The notes: generated by a model not told the origin, from the letters alone. Positions 8,566 through 17,197 are shown, counted from the first letter of the stretch. The stretch: 52,332 nt of DNA from Knoellia remsis (GCF_003002895.1 NZ_PVTI01000026.1:1-52332); one strand, 5' to 3'. Numbers and translations are program-made.

Positions 8566-8739
8566 GGCGGGTCCTTCGTCGGTGGCGGGGAACAGGGGAT
8601 TCAGCCCGCCCTCGACGCTATGGAGCCACCGCTCCCGGGGTCGGGCCCTCCGGTGAACTCTGTATGACACCTTGGGGACGGCTGTGTGACCGCTGTCCGG
8701 GCACTACGGGCACTACGGGCGCTCCGGGCGCTGCGGAGG

Positions 8740-9939
8740 TCAGGTGCGCCGCAGCACTCCGTTGTCGAGCAGGGCCGTGATGCCTTCGGCGACGATGGCG
8801 GCTCCGTCGGGGTGCGCGCCAAACTCCGCGATGACCGCCGTCCGCGCCTCGCCGACCGTCACCGGTTGCGCCGCGAGCCCCCACACGACCTCCCCGATGG
8901 GGCCGAGGTGGACGACCTCGTCGCCGATGAGCACGACCGAGCCGCCCTCGCCGTGCAGGGCGTCGCACCAGGGCCCGCGCACGATCCGGACGTCGTCGGT
9001 GAGCGACCCCGCCGCGGCAACGTTCGCCTCGCCGTCAACCGGACCGTCACCTCCCGCGCCGGTCTCGCCGTGAGCCGGGTCGACGGCCCGGTCGACGGCC
9101 TGCCCGGTGGCCGGGTCGCTCACCGCGGGCTCGATGTCGGTGCGTGCCTGACCCGGGGTCGTGAACCACGGCTCGCGCTCGCTGCCGCCGACGCGGCCCG
9201 CGAGCAGGTCGGCGAGGAGGTCGACGCAGTCCTCGATGTCCCGGTAGCGCAACACATAGGGACCGCCGCCGAGGCTGAGCAGCTCGGCCAGACGCTCCAG
9301 AGGTCGGTCGAGCATCGGCAGCGAGGACGTCTGTCCCGTCACGGCGATGAGCGCCTCGACGAGGGGCAGCGGCTCGAGGGACGGCTCGGACGGGGTCGCC
9401 TCGCGGGCGAGGACGACCACCGAGGAGAGGTATGCCGGCCCGCTCGGCTTCCGCAGGTCCGCCTCGTCCGGGCTGAGCTCGTGCTTGTCCCAGGGGGCCC
9501 CGGGGTCGGTGATGACCGACACCGGCTTGGGGTAGGGCGAGACCGTGCCGTCGTCCTCGATCGCGACCGTCTCGTCGGTGAGGTAGCCGAAGCGTCGCCC
9601 GAGCACCGTCACCGCGGTCGACTTGCCCGCGCCGGAGCGCCCCACGAGCGCGACGGCACGGTCCTCGTCGCTCACGCCCGCGGCGTGGAGCAGCATCGCG
9701 GTGCCGCGGCGGCGTTCGAGCGATGCGAGCGTCACGGCGCGCGAGACGGCATACGGGTCACCGCTGGGCACGACGAACGGTTCGACGCCCTCGTCACCCG
9801 GCCCGGCACTCGGGACGCGACAGCGCTCCCACAGTTGCCGCAGCCGTGCGGCCTCCTCCTCGGAGACCTCGCGGAAGTCGAACTGCCAGCGCACCCGGAT
9901 CACCTCGACCACGAAGGGCTGGCTCGGCTCCCCACTCAC
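8740..9939 (-). CDS. HprK-like kinase domain fused to a PqqD-like domain
   Basis: About 399 residues. The N-terminal two-thirds resembles the HPr-serine-kinase C-terminal fold: Walker A GRSGAGKST at about 100-108, then RRFGYLTDETVAIEDDG and a phosphate-loop-like KPVSVI...KHELSPDEADL. The last 85 residues (RGPWCDALHGEGGSVVLIGDE...LDNGVLRRT) resemble PqqD, the small peptide-binding chaperone of RiPP maturation. HprK-like and PqqD proteins are often neighbours; here they appear fused. No radical-SAM enzyme, asparagine synthetase or precursor peptide is visible nearby, so its substrate is unknown. Start GTG 9939 has a weak purine-rich site. It is divergent from the GAF-ANTAR gene. Confidence 0.72.
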   Translation of the reverse strand: MSGEPSQPFVVEVIRVRWQFDFREVSEEEAARLRQLWERCRVPSAGPGDEGVEPFVVPSGDPYAVSRAVTLASLERRRGTAMLLHAAGVSDEDRAVALVGRSGAGKSTAVTVLGRRFGYLTDETVAIEDDGTVSPYPKPVSVITDPGAPWDKHELSPDEADLRKPSGPAYLSSVVVLAREATPSEPSLEPLPLVEALIAVTGQTSSLPMLDRPLERLAELLSLGGGPYVLRYRDIEDCVDLLADLLAGRVGGSEREPWFTTPGQARTDIEPAVSDPATGQAVDRAVDPAHGETGAGGDGPVDGEANVAAAGSLTDDVRIVRGPWCDALHGEGGSVVLIGDEVVHLGPIGEVVWGLAAQPVTVGEARTAVIAEFGAHPDGAAIVAEGITALLDNGVLRRT

Positions 9940-10023
9940 CCCGTCATGGTGCCAAACGGGACGGGTCCCCGTAACCGGTTCGCGCAGGTCATACTGGTTG
10001 AACCCTGCCCTGAAGGATCCCGA

Positions 10024-10803
10024 ATGACTGACCTCCGTACCGAAGCGGTCACTCCCCCGCACGAGGCGCTGCTCTCCGAGATCGGCGGCGTGCTCTCCTC
10101 CGTCGACGAGCTCCAGGAGTATCTCGACCGGCTCGTCAACGCCGCCCGCAAGCACATCGACGGCTGTGACGAGGTGGGCGTGACGCTCCTCGTCGACGGC
10201 CGCCCGTCGACCGCTGCCTACACCACCGTCACGACGCTCGAGATCGACGCGATCCAGTACCAGCTCGACGAGGGCCCGTGCCTCGAGGCGGCGCGGGAGC
10301 GGCACGAGGTCATCGCGTCGCTCTCCGAGGGTGACGACCGCTGGCCGAGGTTCACCGAGGCGGTCCGTCGCGACGGGATGAAGTCGCTCATGGCTTTCCC
10401 GCTCGTCAGCGGCGGTGAGTCGGTCGGGGCGCTCAACCTCTATGGCAAGGAGGAGGACGCCTTCGAGCACTTCGAGATCTCCTTGGCGCGGACGACCTCG
10501 CAGCGGGCCGCGGACGCGCTCGTCTCGGTGCTGCACCTCGACGGCGCGCAGCGCCTCGCCGGCCAGCTCGAGCAGGCCATGGCGAGCCGCGCCTCGATCG
10601 AGCAGGCCAAGGGTGTGCTCATGGCGCTGCGCGGCATCGACGAGCACGAGGCGTTCGAGTGGCTGCGCCAGGTCTCGCAGAACCGCAACGTCAAGGTGCG
10701 CGACCTCGCCGAGCAGGTCATCAGCGGCGTCATGAAGCAGGACGCGTCCGCTGCGGCCGAGACGACGGACGGGCACCGTCCGGAGCGGTCCCCGGCAGGC
10801 TGA
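10024..10803 (+). CDS. GAF-ANTAR RNA-binding regulator
   Basis: A 259-residue cytosolic regulator. Residues about 20-165 form a GAF sensor (DEGPCLEAARER, AFPLVSGGESVGALNLYG). Residues about 178-232 form an ANTAR domain (QLEQAMASRASIEQAKGVLM...DEHEAFEWLRQVSQNRNVKVRDLAEQVI). ANTAR domains bind paired RNA hairpins in transcripts to prevent termination. GAF-ANTAR proteins are numerous in actinobacteria and their signals are mostly unknown. ATG 10024 has AAGGA eight bases upstream. I saw no obvious ANTAR double hairpin next to it, so its targets are probably elsewhere. Confidence 0.93.
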   Translation: MTDLRTEAVTPPHEALLSEIGGVLSSVDELQEYLDRLVNAARKHIDGCDEVGVTLLVDGRPSTAAYTTVTTLEIDAIQYQLDEGPCLEAARERHEVIASLSEGDDRWPRFTEAVRRDGMKSLMAFPLVSGGESVGALNLYGKEEDAFEHFEISLARTTSQRAADALVSVLHLDGAQRLAGQLEQAMASRASIEQAKGVLMALRGIDEHEAFEWLRQVSQNRNVKVRDLAEQVISGVMKQDASAAAETTDGHRPERSPAG

Positions 10804-10816
10804 CGCACCGACGGCC

Positions 10817-10822
10817 TAGAGT
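10817..10822 (+). promoter_or_regulatory. -10 box TAGAGT, leaderless start
   Basis: TAGAGT lies 6 nt before ATG 10829. No ribosome binding site. Confidence 0.5.
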
Positions 10823-10828
10823 CGCTTC

Positions 10829-11965
10829 ATGGCCCGCCCGCACCTCGCCGCCCTCGTGGAGGACGCGTGGAACCGTCGCAAGAGCGACACCCTGCGTGAG
10901 CGTGGCTGGGGCACGAAGATCGTCCCGCACACGGGCTACGGCAACGTCACCTTCGTGCGGGTCCTCGCGCGCGTCCTCATGTCGCGCGACCCCATGCGCG
11001 AGGTGTCCGGTGACGCGGCCGGCAGCGTCCAGTCGCTGAAGTCGGCCGACGAGGAGACCCGCGGGTGGCGCGCCTTCGTCACGGCGCCGGCCATCGACGT
11101 TCCCGTGAGCGTGCGCATCGGTGAGCGGGTCATCGACGGCCGCACCGACCGCTCCGGTCTCGTCGACCTCACCATCCACGGCCACGGGCTCGGACCGGGC
11201 TGGCACCAGGTGGAGATCTCCTCACCGCTCGCCCGCCCGAGGCAGGCGTCGGTGCTCGTCATCGGCACGTCGCAGACCTTCGGCATCGTCAGCGACATCG
11301 ACGACACCGTCCTCGCGACCTCGCTGCCGCGCCCGCTCATCGCCGGGTGGAACACCTTCGTCAAGGCCGAGGGCACCCGACACCCCGTGCCGGGCATGGC
11401 GACGTTCTATCGCCGGCTCATGGAGGAGCACCCGGGGGCGCCGATCATCTACCTCTCGACGGGCGCCTGGAACACCGCACCGTCGCTGACCCGCTTCCTG
11501 CGGCGCAACGGCTACCCGCCCGGCCCGATGCTCCTCACCGACTGGGGCCCCACCCACACCGGCTGGTTCCGGTCCGGTCAGGACCACAAGCGCTCGGCGC
11601 TCGCCCGCCTCGCCCGCGAGCTGCCGCACGTGCGCTGGCTCCTCGTCGGGGACGACGGACAGAACGACCCGAAGCTCTACACCGAGTTCGCGTCGCGTCG
11701 ACCCGAAGCGGTCCGGGGCATCGCCATCCGCCAGCTCTCGGTCGGTGAGCAGGTGCTCTCGCACGGCATCCCCGTCGCCAACGACGACCTCGCCCCGGCT
11801 CCGACCGAGGACATCGCCGCCCCCGTGGTGCGCGCGCCGGACGGCTACGCGCTCTCCCGGCTCGTCGGGCCGATCGTCTCCGGTGACGTCGTCGGCGCCG
11901 ACGTCGCCGCCGATGCGTCCGCCGGGGTGCGCGCACTCGAGGCCTCCGACATGTGGGGGGTGTGA
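10829..11965 (+). CDS. App1-family phosphatidate phosphatase (DUF2183)
   Basis: A 378-residue protein with the App1 (DUF2183) HAD-like catalytic core: DIDDT motif at Asp156-Thr160 (SDIDDTV), YLSTGAWN and GDDGQNDPKLYTEF, as in yeast App1 Mg-dependent phosphatidate phosphatase. The N-terminal third is a beta-rich region (FVTAPAIDVPVSVRIGER) found in bacterial members. It probably dephosphorylates a lipid phosphate, although bacterial substrates are not well established. It is followed after 3 nt by the DNA glycosylase gene, so the two are co-transcribed. No signal peptide is seen. Start ATG 10829 fits a leaderless promoter. Confidence 0.87.
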   Translation: MARPHLAALVEDAWNRRKSDTLRERGWGTKIVPHTGYGNVTFVRVLARVLMSRDPMREVSGDAAGSVQSLKSADEETRGWRAFVTAPAIDVPVSVRIGERVIDGRTDRSGLVDLTIHGHGLGPGWHQVEISSPLARPRQASVLVIGTSQTFGIVSDIDDTVLATSLPRPLIAGWNTFVKAEGTRHPVPGMATFYRRLMEEHPGAPIIYLSTGAWNTAPSLTRFLRRNGYPPGPMLLTDWGPTHTGWFRSGQDHKRSALARLARELPHVRWLLVGDDGQNDPKLYTEFASRRPEAVRGIAIRQLSVGEQVLSHGIPVANDDLAPAPTEDIAAPVVRAPDGYALSRLVGPIVSGDVVGADVAADASAGVRALEASDMWGV

Positions 11966-11968
11966 GCG

Positions 11969-12829
11969 GTGCCCGAGCTGCCCGAGGTCCAGGCCCTGGT
12001 CGACTTCCTCTCGGCTCGCACGTCCGGGCTGGCGGTGACCGGGGTCGAGCTGGGCTCGATCTCGGTGCTCAAGACCTTCGACCCGCCGCCGGACGCGCTC
12101 GTCGGGGCGCCGGTGGAGTCGGTGACCCGGCACGGCAAGTTCCTCGACCTCGACTGCGGCGGGACGCACCTCGTCTTCCACCTCGCCCGGGCCGGGTGGC
12201 TGCGCTGGTCCGACGCGCTGTCCGAGACCCGGCTGCGTCCGGGCAAGTCCCCGATCGCCCTGCGTGTGCGCCTCTCCGACGGGTCCGGCTTCGACCTCAC
12301 GGAGGCCGGGACGAAGAAGTCGCTCGCGGCATACGTCGTGTCCTCGCCGAGCGACGTGCCGGGGATCGCCTCGCTCGGGCCCGATCCACTCTCGGATGCG
12401 TTCTCGCTCAGCGCTTTTCGTGAGATCCTCGAGGGGCGGCGCGCGCAGATCAAGGGCGTGCTGCGCGACCAGTCGATCATCGCCGGCGTCGGCAATGCCT
12501 ACAGCGACGAGATCCTGCACGTCGCCAAGCTGTCGCCGTTCGCCATCGCCGCGAAGCTCTCCGACGAGGAGACCGAGCGGCTGTATGCCGCGTTGCGCGA
12601 GACGCTGTCCGCTGCGGTCCTCGCGGCGTCGGGCAAGCCGGCCGCCGAGCTCAAGGACGCCAAGCGCGCCGGGATGCGGGTGCACGGCCGGACGGGTGAG
12701 ACGTGTCCCGAGTGCGGGGACGTCGTGCGCGAGGTGTCGTTCGCGGACAGCTCGCTGCAGTACTGCGCGACCTGCCAGACCGGAGGCAAACCCCTCGCCG
12801 ACCGCCGCACGAGCAAGTTCCTCAAGTAG
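11969..12829 (+). CDS. Fpg/Nei-family DNA glycosylase
   Basis: A 286-residue base-excision repair glycosylase/AP lyase. The N terminus MPELPEV supplies the catalytic Pro2 and Glu3, assuming GTG 11969 as start with Met removed. The helix-two-turn-helix DNA-binding region includes IIAGVGNAYSDEILH, and the C-terminal zinc finger has CPEC...CATC with the arginine-bearing tail GGKPLADRRTSKFLK. It removes oxidised bases. The subtype (MutM versus Nei2) is not certain; the short insertions and the Asn/Tyr of GNAYSDE fit the broad actinobacterial Fpg/Nei group. It is three nt downstream of the App1-type gene. Confidence 0.92.
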   Translation: MPELPEVQALVDFLSARTSGLAVTGVELGSISVLKTFDPPPDALVGAPVESVTRHGKFLDLDCGGTHLVFHLARAGWLRWSDALSETRLRPGKSPIALRVRLSDGSGFDLTEAGTKKSLAAYVVSSPSDVPGIASLGPDPLSDAFSLSAFREILEGRRAQIKGVLRDQSIIAGVGNAYSDEILHVAKLSPFAIAAKLSDEETERLYAALRETLSAAVLAASGKPAAELKDAKRAGMRVHGRTGETCPECGDVVREVSFADSSLQYCATCQTGGKPLADRRTSKFLK

Positions 12830-12879
12830 CCCGGTCCGCCGGCTGCCCCCTCCTGCCCGCACCCCACCGGTCTCAGCAT

Positions 12880-12937
12880 TATCGGGTCACCCGATACCGT
12901 CCCGCTCCACCCGACAAGCCTTCTCGGGTGGAGTGGG
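12880..12937. terminator. Two hairpins after the glycosylase gene
   Basis: TATCGGG (12880-12886) pairs with CCCGATA (12890-12896) around TCA. Then 12901-12914 pairs with 12924-12937 in a 14-bp stem with one mismatch and a 9-nt loop. They lie 50 bp after the stop and no gene is seen in 12830-13038, so transcription termination is likely. Confidence 0.65.
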
Positions 12938-13038
12938 AGGTCTTCGCCGCCCGACCTGTCCGGTCCTGACCATCGGTTCACCTGATCGTCGCGCCGAGGT
13001 CGCCGGGCCGTCGCTGACGTCGCGACAGGGTGGACGTC

Positions 13039-14706
13039 ATGCAGACCACTCGCCGCACCGCCCTTCGCGCCGGCCTCGTCGCCGGTTCCGCCGCCCTCGT
13101 CCCGGGCGCCGTCCTCCTCGACCAGCGGCCCAGCGCGGCCCTGGACCAGCGGCCCAGCGCGGCCGCCGTCATCCCGGCATCGAACCCGTTCACGCTCGGC
13201 GTCGCCTCGGGCGACCCGGCGCCGGACGGCTTCGTCATCTGGACCCGGCTCGCGCTCGAGCCGCTCGCCGCCGACGGTCTCGGTGGTATGCCGTCCTCCA
13301 CCTACGTCGTCAACTGGCAGGTCGCGTCGGACGAGGGCTTCGCCGACGTCGTGCGCGCCGGCGCGACGAAGGCCGACCCGGCGTGGGCGCACTCGGTCCA
13401 CGTCGAGGTCGCCGGGCTCGAGCCAGGGCGGGAGTACTGGTACCGCTTCCGCCTCGGCCGCCACCTCTCGCGCTCGGGGCGCGCCCTCACGACGCCCGCG
13501 CTCGGGTCGTCGCCGTCGTCGCTGCACATGGCCTTCGCGTCCTGCTCGAACTACCCCGCGGGTCTCTTCACGGCATACAAGGAGCTGGCGGAAGAGCGCC
13601 CCGACCTCGTCCTCCACCTCGGCGACTACCAGTACGAGGGCGGCGGTACCGGCATCGGCCGCACCCATGCCGGCCCCGAGACCAAGACCCTCGCCGGCTA
13701 CCGCCAGCGGCACGCGCAGTACAAGACCGACCTCGACCTCCAGGAGGCGCACGCCGTCGCGCCCTGGCTCGTCGTCTGGGACGACCACGAGGTCGACAAC
13801 AACTACGCCGACGACATCGCGTCCCGTCCCGTCGAACAGCCCGGGTTCCTCGAGCGGCGCGCCGCGGCATACCGCGCCTACTACGAGAACATGCCGCTGC
13901 GGCGGCGCTCGGTGCCGGCGGGCCCGGACCTCGACCTCTACCGCCGCGTCGCCTGGGGCAACCTCGCGAACCTGCACATGCTCGACACCCGGCAGTACCG
14001 CTCGGACCAGGCATGCGGCGACGGCTACAAGAGCTGCCCGGCCGCCGACGACCCGGCGCGTTCGCTGCCCGGGATGGAGCAGGAGCAGTGGCTGCTCGAC
14101 GGTTTCCGCTCGTCGCAGGCGCGCTGGGACATCCTCGGGCAGCAGGTGTTCTTCGGTCGTCGCGACAACGACCCGACGGCGAAGACGACCGTGTCGATGG
14201 ACGCGTGGGACGGCTATGGCGCGTCGCGGCGCCGCATCACCCAGGGCTGGATCGACGCCGGGGTGCGCAACCCGGTGGTCCTCACCGGTGACGTGCACGC
14301 GCACTGGGCCAGCGACGTCTACCTCGACTGGGACGCCATCGACCCGTCTCGTCCGGTCGGTGCCGAGCTCGTCACGTCGTCGATCACGTCCGGTGGCAAC
14401 GGCTACGACGAGGCCGACGGCCGTCACCCGTGGGCCGACTGGAACCCGAACCTGCGGTTCTGGACGAACCTGCGCGGCTACGTCTCGACGACGATCACGC
14501 CGACCGAGATGACGGCGCGGTTCCGGTGCGTGCCGTTCGTGACGACGCCGGGTGCCGAGGCGTTCACGCGGGCGACGTTCGTCATCGAGGACGGGGTGCC
14601 GGGGCTGCAGGAGGTGCAGGCGGCGCCGCGGCCCGAGCGGATGTCGTCGCGTACCGACGCGCAGAAGATCGCCGACACCATCCGCGCCGAGACCCACGGC
14701 GACTGA
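13039..14706 (+). CDS. phoD: PhoD-family alkaline phosphatase/phosphodiesterase, Tat-exported
   Basis: About 555 residues. A short twin-arginine signal (MQTTRRTALRAGLVAGSAAL) leads to a PhoD N-domain (NPFTLGVASGDPAPDGFVIWTRLA) and a calcineurin-like metallophosphatase core: FASCSNY, LHLGDYQYE, WDDHEVDNN, LDTRQYR and LTGDVHAHWASD. PhoD hydrolyses phosphate mono- and diesters outside the cell using Fe/Ca. ATG 13039 is preferred; GTG 13030 adds three residues. A 24-bp tandem duplication at 13117-13164 repeats DQRPSAAL/V just after the signal, a recent expansion of the linker. Confidence 0.93.
   Translation: MQTTRRTALRAGLVAGSAALVPGAVLLDQRPSAALDQRPSAAAVIPASNPFTLGVASGDPAPDGFVIWTRLALEPLAADGLGGMPSSTYVVNWQVASDEGFADVVRAGATKADPAWAHSVHVEVAGLEPGREYWYRFRLGRHLSRSGRALTTPALGSSPSSLHMAFASCSNYPAGLFTAYKELAEERPDLVLHLGDYQYEGGGTGIGRTHAGPETKTLAGYRQRHAQYKTDLDLQEAHAVAPWLVVWDDHEVDNNYADDIASRPVEQPGFLERRAAAYRAYYENMPLRRRSVPAGPDLDLYRRVAWGNLANLHMLDTRQYRSDQACGDGYKSCPAADDPARSLPGMEQEQWLLDGFRSSQARWDILGQQVFFGRRDNDPTAKTTVSMDAWDGYGASRRRITQGWIDAGVRNPVVLTGDVHAHWASDVYLDWDAIDPSRPVGAELVTSSITSGGNGYDEADGRHPWADWNPNLRFWTNLRGYVSTTITPTEMTARFRCVPFVTTPGAEAFTRATFVIEDGVPGLQEVQAAPRPERMSSRTDAQKIADTIRAETHGD
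13117..13164 (+). repeat. 24-bp tandem duplication in phoD
   Basis: 13117-13140 and 13141-13164 are near-identical 24-bp units that keep the frame and encode two DQRPSAA segments next to the signal cleavage region. Confidence 0.85.
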
Positions 14707-14720
14707 GCCACGGGGAACAC

Positions 14721-14768
14721 GGCGGTGAGCCGCTAGGGCGGTGAGCCGCTGAGGCGGTGAGCCGGCGA
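14721..14768. repeat. Three 16-bp tandem repeats
   Basis: ggcggtgagccgctag at 14721, 14737 and 14753 (last unit slightly diverged) in the 230-bp gap after phoD. The rest of this gap (14707-14924) holds one CGGCATAC copy at 14785 and the hairpin at 14829. Confidence 0.75.
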
Positions 14769-14828
14769 GCGTTCGGCGCGCGGACGGCATACCCGCGCCT
14801 CTCGCGCGACCGGCGCAGATCGTGACAG

Positions 14829-14852
14829 GGGGCGCAGCGATGGCTGCGCCCC
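14829..14852. terminator. Hairpin between phoD and rhodanese genes
   Basis: GGGGCGCAG (14829-14837) pairs perfectly with CTGCGCCCC (14844-14852) around a 6-nt loop. There is no U tract. Probable terminator. Confidence 0.55.
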
Positions 14853-14924
14853 TCGTCAGCTTCTGCGCCGCCGGTGACGGATGCAGCGTCGCTGGTGACG
14901 GGCGGGGCGCCGCGGCGGATTGGG

Positions 14925-14930
14925 TAGCGT
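14925..14930 (+). promoter_or_regulatory. -10 box TAGCGT, leaderless start
   Basis: TAGCGT lies 6 nt before ATG 14937. Confidence 0.5.
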
Positions 14931-14936
14931 CGGGGC

Positions 14937-15275
14937 ATGAGTGAGTTCCAGCAGGTCCAGATCACCGACCTCGCCGACGACGCCCCGATCCTCGACATCC
15001 GCGAGCAGGACGAGTGGGACCGCGGGCACGCGCCGGGGGCCGTGCACATCCCGATGAGTGAGCTGCCGGCGCGGATCGACGAGCTCGCACCGTTCCTCGA
15101 CCGGGACGAGCCGCTCGTCGTCACCTGCCGCAGCGGTGGCCGGGTGTCGCGGACCCTGCCGTGGCTCGAGCAGCAGGGCTACGACGTCGCCAACCTCGAC
15201 GGCGGCATGCGCGCGTGGCATGCGGCGGGCAAGTCGATGGAGACCGCCGACGGCAGCGAGCCGCAGGTTCCCTGA
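14937..15275 (+). CDS. Rhodanese-like sulfurtransferase
   Basis: A 112-residue single-domain rhodanese. ILDIREQDEWDRGHAPGAVHIP is the family's CH2A-type motif, the active-site loop is VTCRSGGRVS with Cys64 as sulfur carrier, and NLDGGMRAWHAAG is the closing motif. It moves sulfane sulfur between small thiols or proteins in the cytosol. The partner is unknown. It stands alone, is convergent with the lipoprotein gene, and is probably leaderless. Confidence 0.92.
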   Translation: MSEFQQVQITDLADDAPILDIREQDEWDRGHAPGAVHIPMSELPARIDELAPFLDRDEPLVVTCRSGGRVSRTLPWLEQQGYDVANLDGGMRAWHAAGKSMETADGSEPQVP

Positions 15276-15383
15276 CCTGTCCCTTTGTCGTATGCCGTCC
15301 GCGCCCCTCGGTGCACACGCCGGCTGGCTCACCTGTGCCTGCCGGCCGGAGTGCGCACCAACGGGTCATACGTTGTCGACGGG
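15276..15383. other. Convergent spacer with a GTATGCCGTCCGCGC copy
   Basis: The 108-bp junction between the rhodanese and lipoprotein genes carries GTATGCCGTCCGCGCCCC at 15291 and an imperfect inverted repeat of GGTGCACAC with GTGCGCACC downstream. A terminator role is plausible. No gene. Confidence 0.5.
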
Positions 15384-16352
15384 TCAGCCGCCGGCGTAGG
15401 GCTGGAACTCCGAGGTGACCGCGAGGTCCTTCGGCGCGAGCCAGGGCTCGACCGTCGTCAGCACCTTGTCCCACGTCGCCTGGTCCAGCGCCGTCACTCG
15501 GACAGTGAGTCGCCCGGTCTGCGCATCGGGTGCCGTCGTGATGCCGAGACCGGCCTTGGTCAGCGCCTCCTGCGCAGCGGTGAGGTCGGCCTGGGTCGGG
15601 GCGTCGCGCTGCTCGACGCAGAGCCCACCCGGCCACACGGTCCGCAGCTCCTTGTGAGCCGCCGCAGCATCACCGGTGACGAGGACGTTGTAGAGGTCGG
15701 AGCCGTTCGACACCCACGAGCCGATGTAGCCGTCGAGCGACTCGAGCTTCTGCGACAGCGCAGCCTGCTGCTCGGGGGTGCCTCCACCCTTGCGCCCGCC
15801 CCCGGCATACGGGTCCTCGCACAGTTGCGGGAAGGCGCCGTCGGACGGCCGCGGGTCCGGGTCGCTCGGAGCTCCGGGCGGCGGAGTGAGACTCGGGGCG
15901 CGGTCGAGGGTGACGGTGCCCTGCTCGCCCGCGTCTGGGTCGTACGTCCCGACGACCCAGACCATGCCGGTCCACGTCACGCCGCTCGCGCGTTCGGGCT
16001 TGAGTGCGTCCCAGTCGATGTCGCCGACAACGGTCGGGCCGCTGCACTGGGGCGGGTAGGACTGCGCCATGACGAAGCACAGTTCGACCGGGCTGGTCGA
16101 GGACTTCTGGTAGAGCGAGCCCTGCGCGACGACGAGGTCGTCGGCCTGGACGATCTGTCCCTGGGCGGGGCCGGGGCCAGCGGTGGAGTCGGCGTCCACA
16201 CTCGATGATCCCGACGGCGAGGGTTGCTGCGCGGTGCCGTCGGCGGGCTGCGCGTCGCCGCAGGCGCTGAGGCCGAGCGCGAGGGCGACAGCGGCGAGCG
16301 TGGTCGCGACAGTCGTGAACGGGCGGAGGCGAGGGATGGCTACCAGCGTCAT
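15384..16352 (-). CDS. Secreted lipoprotein of unknown function
   Basis: A 322-residue protein starting MTLVAIPRLRPFTTVATTLA with a type II signal whose lipobox is LSAC, followed by a Ser/Pro/Gly-rich linker, so it should be anchored on the outer face of the membrane. The rest is not recognised. Cysteines in ELCFVMAQSYPPQC, PQLCEDPY and GGLCVEQ may form disulfides. The C-terminal part (LTVRVTALDQATWDKVLTTVEPWLAPKDLAV) looks like a small alpha/beta domain. ATG 16352 is chosen because the signal peptide begins there; no clear ribosome site was found. A CGGCATAC copy encodes part of DPYAGGG. Confidence 0.8.
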   Translation of the reverse strand: MTLVAIPRLRPFTTVATTLAAVALALGLSACGDAQPADGTAQQPSPSGSSSVDADSTAGPGPAQGQIVQADDLVVAQGSLYQKSSTSPVELCFVMAQSYPPQCSGPTVVGDIDWDALKPERASGVTWTGMVWVVGTYDPDAGEQGTVTLDRAPSLTPPPGAPSDPDPRPSDGAFPQLCEDPYAGGGRKGGGTPEQQAALSQKLESLDGYIGSWVSNGSDLYNVLVTGDAAAAHKELRTVWPGGLCVEQRDAPTQADLTAAQEALTKAGLGITTAPDAQTGRLTVRVTALDQATWDKVLTTVEPWLAPKDLAVTSEFQPYAGG

Positions 16353-16464
16353 GTCATTGGGACGGAGCTCGGGGCTGTCCGGTTCCCTGTGTTCCCTGTG
16401 CGTCGGCATTGCGCGTCGGCGCCCATGAGACGTCATGACCAGACGGCGCGTCACGACTCGACGG

Positions 16465-17115
16465 TCACGGGTCGCCCGGTATGCGGTCGCGCAGGACCGC
16501 CACGCCCGGCCCGTCGAGGTCGGCCAGGGCGTGGGCGCGGCCGGCGACGGCCATCGCCACGGCTTCGCTCGCGCCGCGAACCTCGTCTCCCTCACCCCAT
16601 GCCCAGTCCTGGTCGGTGGCGACGAGCCGGAGTCCGCGCAGCCGGTCCTTGGTCACGAAGCCGCGCATGGCTGGCTTGGACGTGAGGAAGTCGAGCGTTG
16701 CGCGCCACGCATCGAGATCGGGACTGACGTCGATGCCGAGGGGCCGTGCGGCATCGCGCAGGTGGATGGCGGAGTCGGCCATCGGTCCGCCGGACCCGGT
16801 GAACGGCACGGTCAGCTCGGTGTCGGCGAGATCGCGCAGCCGGGCGACGAGCTGGTCGGTCGGTCGCGCCGAGCGCTCGCGGGTCTGCTCGTCGACGTAG
16901 CGCCCGAGGTCGCCGCGGTAGCGCACGATGATGCCCAGGACGCTGCGCCACGTGAAGTCGGACTCCAGCGGCGCGATGAGATGGCCCGCGATCTCGCGGA
17001 CGGTCCACCCCTCGCAGAGGCTCGGCGTGGCCCACTGCTCCGGAGTGAGCGCTGCCAACATGTCCGCGGCGAGCAGCCGGTTGCGGGTCGCGATGGCGTG
17101 GTGGGGGTCAGCCAT
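16465..17115 (-). CDS. Maleylpyruvate isomerase family mycothiol-dependent enzyme (DinB/MDMPI fold)
   Basis: A 216-residue protein of the MDMPI/DinB four-helix metal-binding superfamily. ATRNRLLAADMLAALTPEQW and CEGWTVREIAGHLIAP (His45) match the mycothiol-dependent N-terminal domain. The family uses a divalent metal and mycothiol for isomerisation or transfer, but most actinobacterial paralogues have no assigned substrate. ATG 17115 has GAGGAGAA directly upstream. It has no enzyme partners nearby. The 46-bp repeat array begins about 125 bp upstream of its start. Confidence 0.85.
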   Translation of the reverse strand: MADPHHAIATRNRLLAADMLAALTPEQWATPSLCEGWTVREIAGHLIAPLESDFTWRSVLGIIVRYRGDLGRYVDEQTRERSARPTDQLVARLRDLADTELTVPFTGSGGPMADSAIHLRDAARPLGIDVSPDLDAWRATLDFLTSKPAMRGFVTKDRLRGLRLVATDQDWAWGEGDEVRGASEAVAMAVAGRAHALADLDGPGVAVLRDRIPGDP

Positions 17116-17177
17116 GGTTCTCCTCGTCTTCGTGGATCGCTCGGGCTTGGCGCACACTGCCTCGTCCTCAACACTCT

Positions 17178-17197
17178 GGTCTTGACCCGTACTTTGG
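17178..17197. repeat. Single arm of a family-C repeat
   Basis: This 20-bp stretch (ggtcttgacccgtacttt + gg) equals one arm of the perfect-type hairpin at 45212-45274, differing by one base. No matching second arm is found nearby, so it is an orphan half. Confidence 0.7.

Noticed and set aside
6280-8667. 795-codon open frame on the plus strand opposite the PhoX-type gene
   Set aside because: It is the antisense of a well-supported gene. The composition is Arg/Val/Asp/Leu-rich with no family motif, as expected in high-GC DNA.
8686-10803. 705-codon plus-strand open frame
   Set aside because: Only its last 259 codons (GAF-ANTAR) are real. The rest is antisense to the HprK/PqqD gene.
13030-13038. 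GTG 13030 as the phoD start
   Set aside because: Possible, but ATG 13039 gives a standard Tat signal; the two are not distinguished by a clear ribosome site.
12499-14790. 763-codon minus-strand open frame opposite the glycosylase and phoD genes
   Set aside because: Shadow of two recognised genes; no motif, and its start and stop bear no relation to intergenic signals.
15384-16595. Upstream extension of the lipoprotein gene to 16595
   Set aside because: The extra 81 residues are Arg-rich antisense of the MDMPI gene region. The signal peptide begins at 16352.
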